Shown: positions 6,003-7,154 of the stretch, piece after piece
Position numbering within the stretch: the stretch's first letter is position 1
Layout of the letters: the number at the start of each line of letters is the position of its first letter
Assembly: GCA_949127645.1 (NCBI GenBank)
Contig: CASBQM010000866.1
Coordinates: forward strand, 1-7,154
Direction of reading: 5' to 3'
Source of the DNA: Synechococcales cyanobacterium PMM_0036
GTDB taxonomy: Bacteria > Cyanobacteriota > Cyanobacteriia > Elainellales > Elainellaceae
DNA: 7,154 bases
Made by a program: the position numbers and the translations under genes
The notes under the pieces: model-generated
The model's input: the letters and a program-made list of their open reading frames with translations, nothing else
Told to the model about the DNA's origin: nothing
The model's database searches: none

Positions 6003-7154
6003 TCAGACTTTTTCAACTCTAAACCGTTCTACAGAAGCCAGCAGATCACGGGCAACACCCACCTGGTTTTGCAGCGAACCGGATACCCGCTGCGCTTCCT
6101 GAGAGGTTTCTTGGGCAGTTAGCTCGACTGACTGCATGACCTGAGCCACGTTCCGCGAGGTTTCGGTTTGCTCAACGGTGTCGGCGGTAATCGATCGTAC
6201 CAGTACGTCAATCCGGTTAGACACCTGAATGATATCCTCCAGCGATCGCTTCGCCTGTTCCGCCAGTCGCGTTCCCTCAATCACCTGCTGTGTGCCTTCC
6301 TCCATTGCCGTCATCACCGAACCCGTTTCACCCTGAATCTGCAACACAATTTGCTCGATTTCTTTGGAGGCTTTAGCGGCGCGGTCGGCCAACTGCCGGA
6401 CTTCATCCGCAACGATCGCAAAGCCTCGACCCGCCTCACCTGCTCTCGCCGCCTCAATACTGGCGTTCAGGGCAAGTAGGTTAGTCCGAGAGGCAATTTG
6501 TGAAATTAAAGCCACAATCTTAGAAATCTCCTGAGAGGACTCGGCAAGTCGCTTTACCTTGCGGGTGGTCTCGGCAACCGTCTCGCGGATTTCCAAAATA
6601 CCAGCTACCGTGCGCTCCACTGCCTCGCCACCCTTGAGTGCAGTTGCCGATGCCGATCGCGCCACTTCTTCCGCCTCACGAGCGCTTTCAGCCACCCGCT
6701 GAATTGAGTCCGTCATCACCTGTACTGAGTTGAGGGTGACAGCCAGTTCTTCGGCTTGTCGCAAAGCATCCGAGGAGAGCGATCGGGCAAAGATTTCGTT
6801 TTCGGTAGAGCTTTTCGTCACCTGACGAGCCGCCATTTTTACCTGCTGCACGATTTCTCGCAGGTTTTGAATCGTTAGGTTAAAGGAGTCAGCAACCGCG
6901 CCCAGTACGTCTGCCGTCACCTCCGCCTGTACGGTCAAGTCGCCCCTTGCTGCACCTTCTACGTCGTCCAGCAAGCGAATCACCTGACGCTGTAAGTCTT
7001 CTTTTGCCTGTTCCTGCTCTTCCGCTTTACGCTGGGCTTCGCTGGTGGTGGTCAAAATCACGCGCGCCATCTGGTTAAAGCCCGTCGCCAGTTGACCAAA
7101 CTCATCTTCGGAATGAACGGTAGCTCTCGCGCTCAGGTTGCCCTGAGAAACCGC
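6003..7154 (-). CDS. Methyl-accepting chemotaxis protein (PixJ/PilJ type), 5' end cut by window
   Basis: The visible part is 383 residues plus a TGA stop, open at the window edge; Met at 7070 is internal, because the frame continues upstream to the edge with HAMP sequence. Residues 1-33 (GNLSARATVHSEDEFGQLATGFNQM) are the end of a HAMP domain, then comes a Glu/Gln-rich coiled coil. A second HAMP-like unit follows at about 55-104 (DDVEGAARGDLTVQAEV), as in cyanobacterial PixJ/PilJ receptors. The MCP helical hairpin fills about 110-378. Its conserved tip includes TNLLALNASIEAARAGE (224-240) and GRGFAIVADEVRQLA, the site that contacts CheA and CheW. There is no NWETF-like CheR-binding pentapeptide; the protein ends VERFRVEKV. 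The sensor region (transmembrane, GAF or other) is outside the window, so signal and paralogue are unknown. The kinase gene starts 77 bp downstream; the two probably form a signalling pair. Confidence 0.95.
   Translation of the reverse strand, partial: AVSQGNLSARATVHSEDEFGQLATGFNQMARVILTTTSEAQRKAEEQEQAKEDLQRQVIRLLDDVEGAARGDLTVQAEVTADVLGAVADSFNLTIQNLREIVQQVKMAARQVTKSSTENEIFARSLSSDALRQAEELAVTLNSVQVMTDSIQRVAESAREAEEVARSASATALKGGEAVERTVAGILEIRETVAETTRKVKRLAESSQEISKIVALISQIASRTNLLALNASIEAARAGEAGRGFAIVADEVRQLADRAAKASKEIEQIVLQIQGETGSVMTAMEEGTQQVIEGTRLAEQAKRSLEDIIQVSNRIDVLVRSITADTVEQTETSRNVAQVMQSVELTAQETSQEAQRVSGSLQNQVGVARDLLASVERFRVEKV

Larger units (their letters stand above)
595..6249. repeat. Dispersed HIP1 octamers (GCGATCGC), eleven copies over this span
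   Basis: Exact copies start at 595, 2421, 2795, 3029, 3260, 3734, 3923, 4755, 5426, 5953 and 6242. Each is 8 bp and palindromic. Two are intergenic and nine lie inside genes. Such density is a cyanobacterial signature. Confidence 0.93.

Overview
The window looks like a cyanobacterial chromosome segment carrying part of a Che-type (phototaxis/motility) signalling locus. The evidence for a cyanobacterium is the eleven exact copies of the HIP1 octamer GCGATCGC in 7.15 kb (about 0.1 expected by chance at equal base frequencies), plus a CheA with a fused C-terminal receiver and a PixJ/PilJ-style chemoreceptor. The genus cannot be read from the sequence.

All three genes are on the minus strand, so transcription runs from high to low coordinates. 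First comes the 3' part of a methyl-accepting chemotaxis protein (6003-7154, 5' end outside the window): the end of one HAMP domain, a second HAMP-like segment, and the complete cytoplasmic signalling hairpin. After a 77-bp gap with a good Shine-Dalgarno site and a 12-bp HIP1 palindrome comes a very large hybrid CheA (667-5925, 1752 aa): Hpt domain, helical segment, about 775 residues of acidic low-complexity linker, dimerisation region, HATPase, CheW-like domain and receiver. A 144-bp gap with one HIP1 site separates it from the 5' part of an alpha/beta-hydrolase lipase/esterase (1-522, 3' end outside the window).

The receptor and kinase should work together. The receptor hairpin would control the kinase through the CheW-like domain. 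The kinase would phosphorylate its own His49 and pass the phosphate to its fused receiver (Asp1675) or to CheY/PatA-type regulators encoded elsewhere. In known cyanobacterial loci of this kind (pix, pil/hmp, ptx) the output is type IV pilus motility or phototaxis; which of these this locus is cannot be decided without the receptor N-terminus and the upstream genes. The lipase is probably just a neighbour.

I see no CRISPR array, RNA gene, transposon or phage gene, and no clearly new multi-gene system. The least ordinary part is the kinase linker. It has only one lysine and no cysteine over about 775 residues, several in-frame 12- and 15-bp tandem repeats, three spaced copies of a DDFxDLEAML-type motif, and a switch to basic residues just before the catalytic core.
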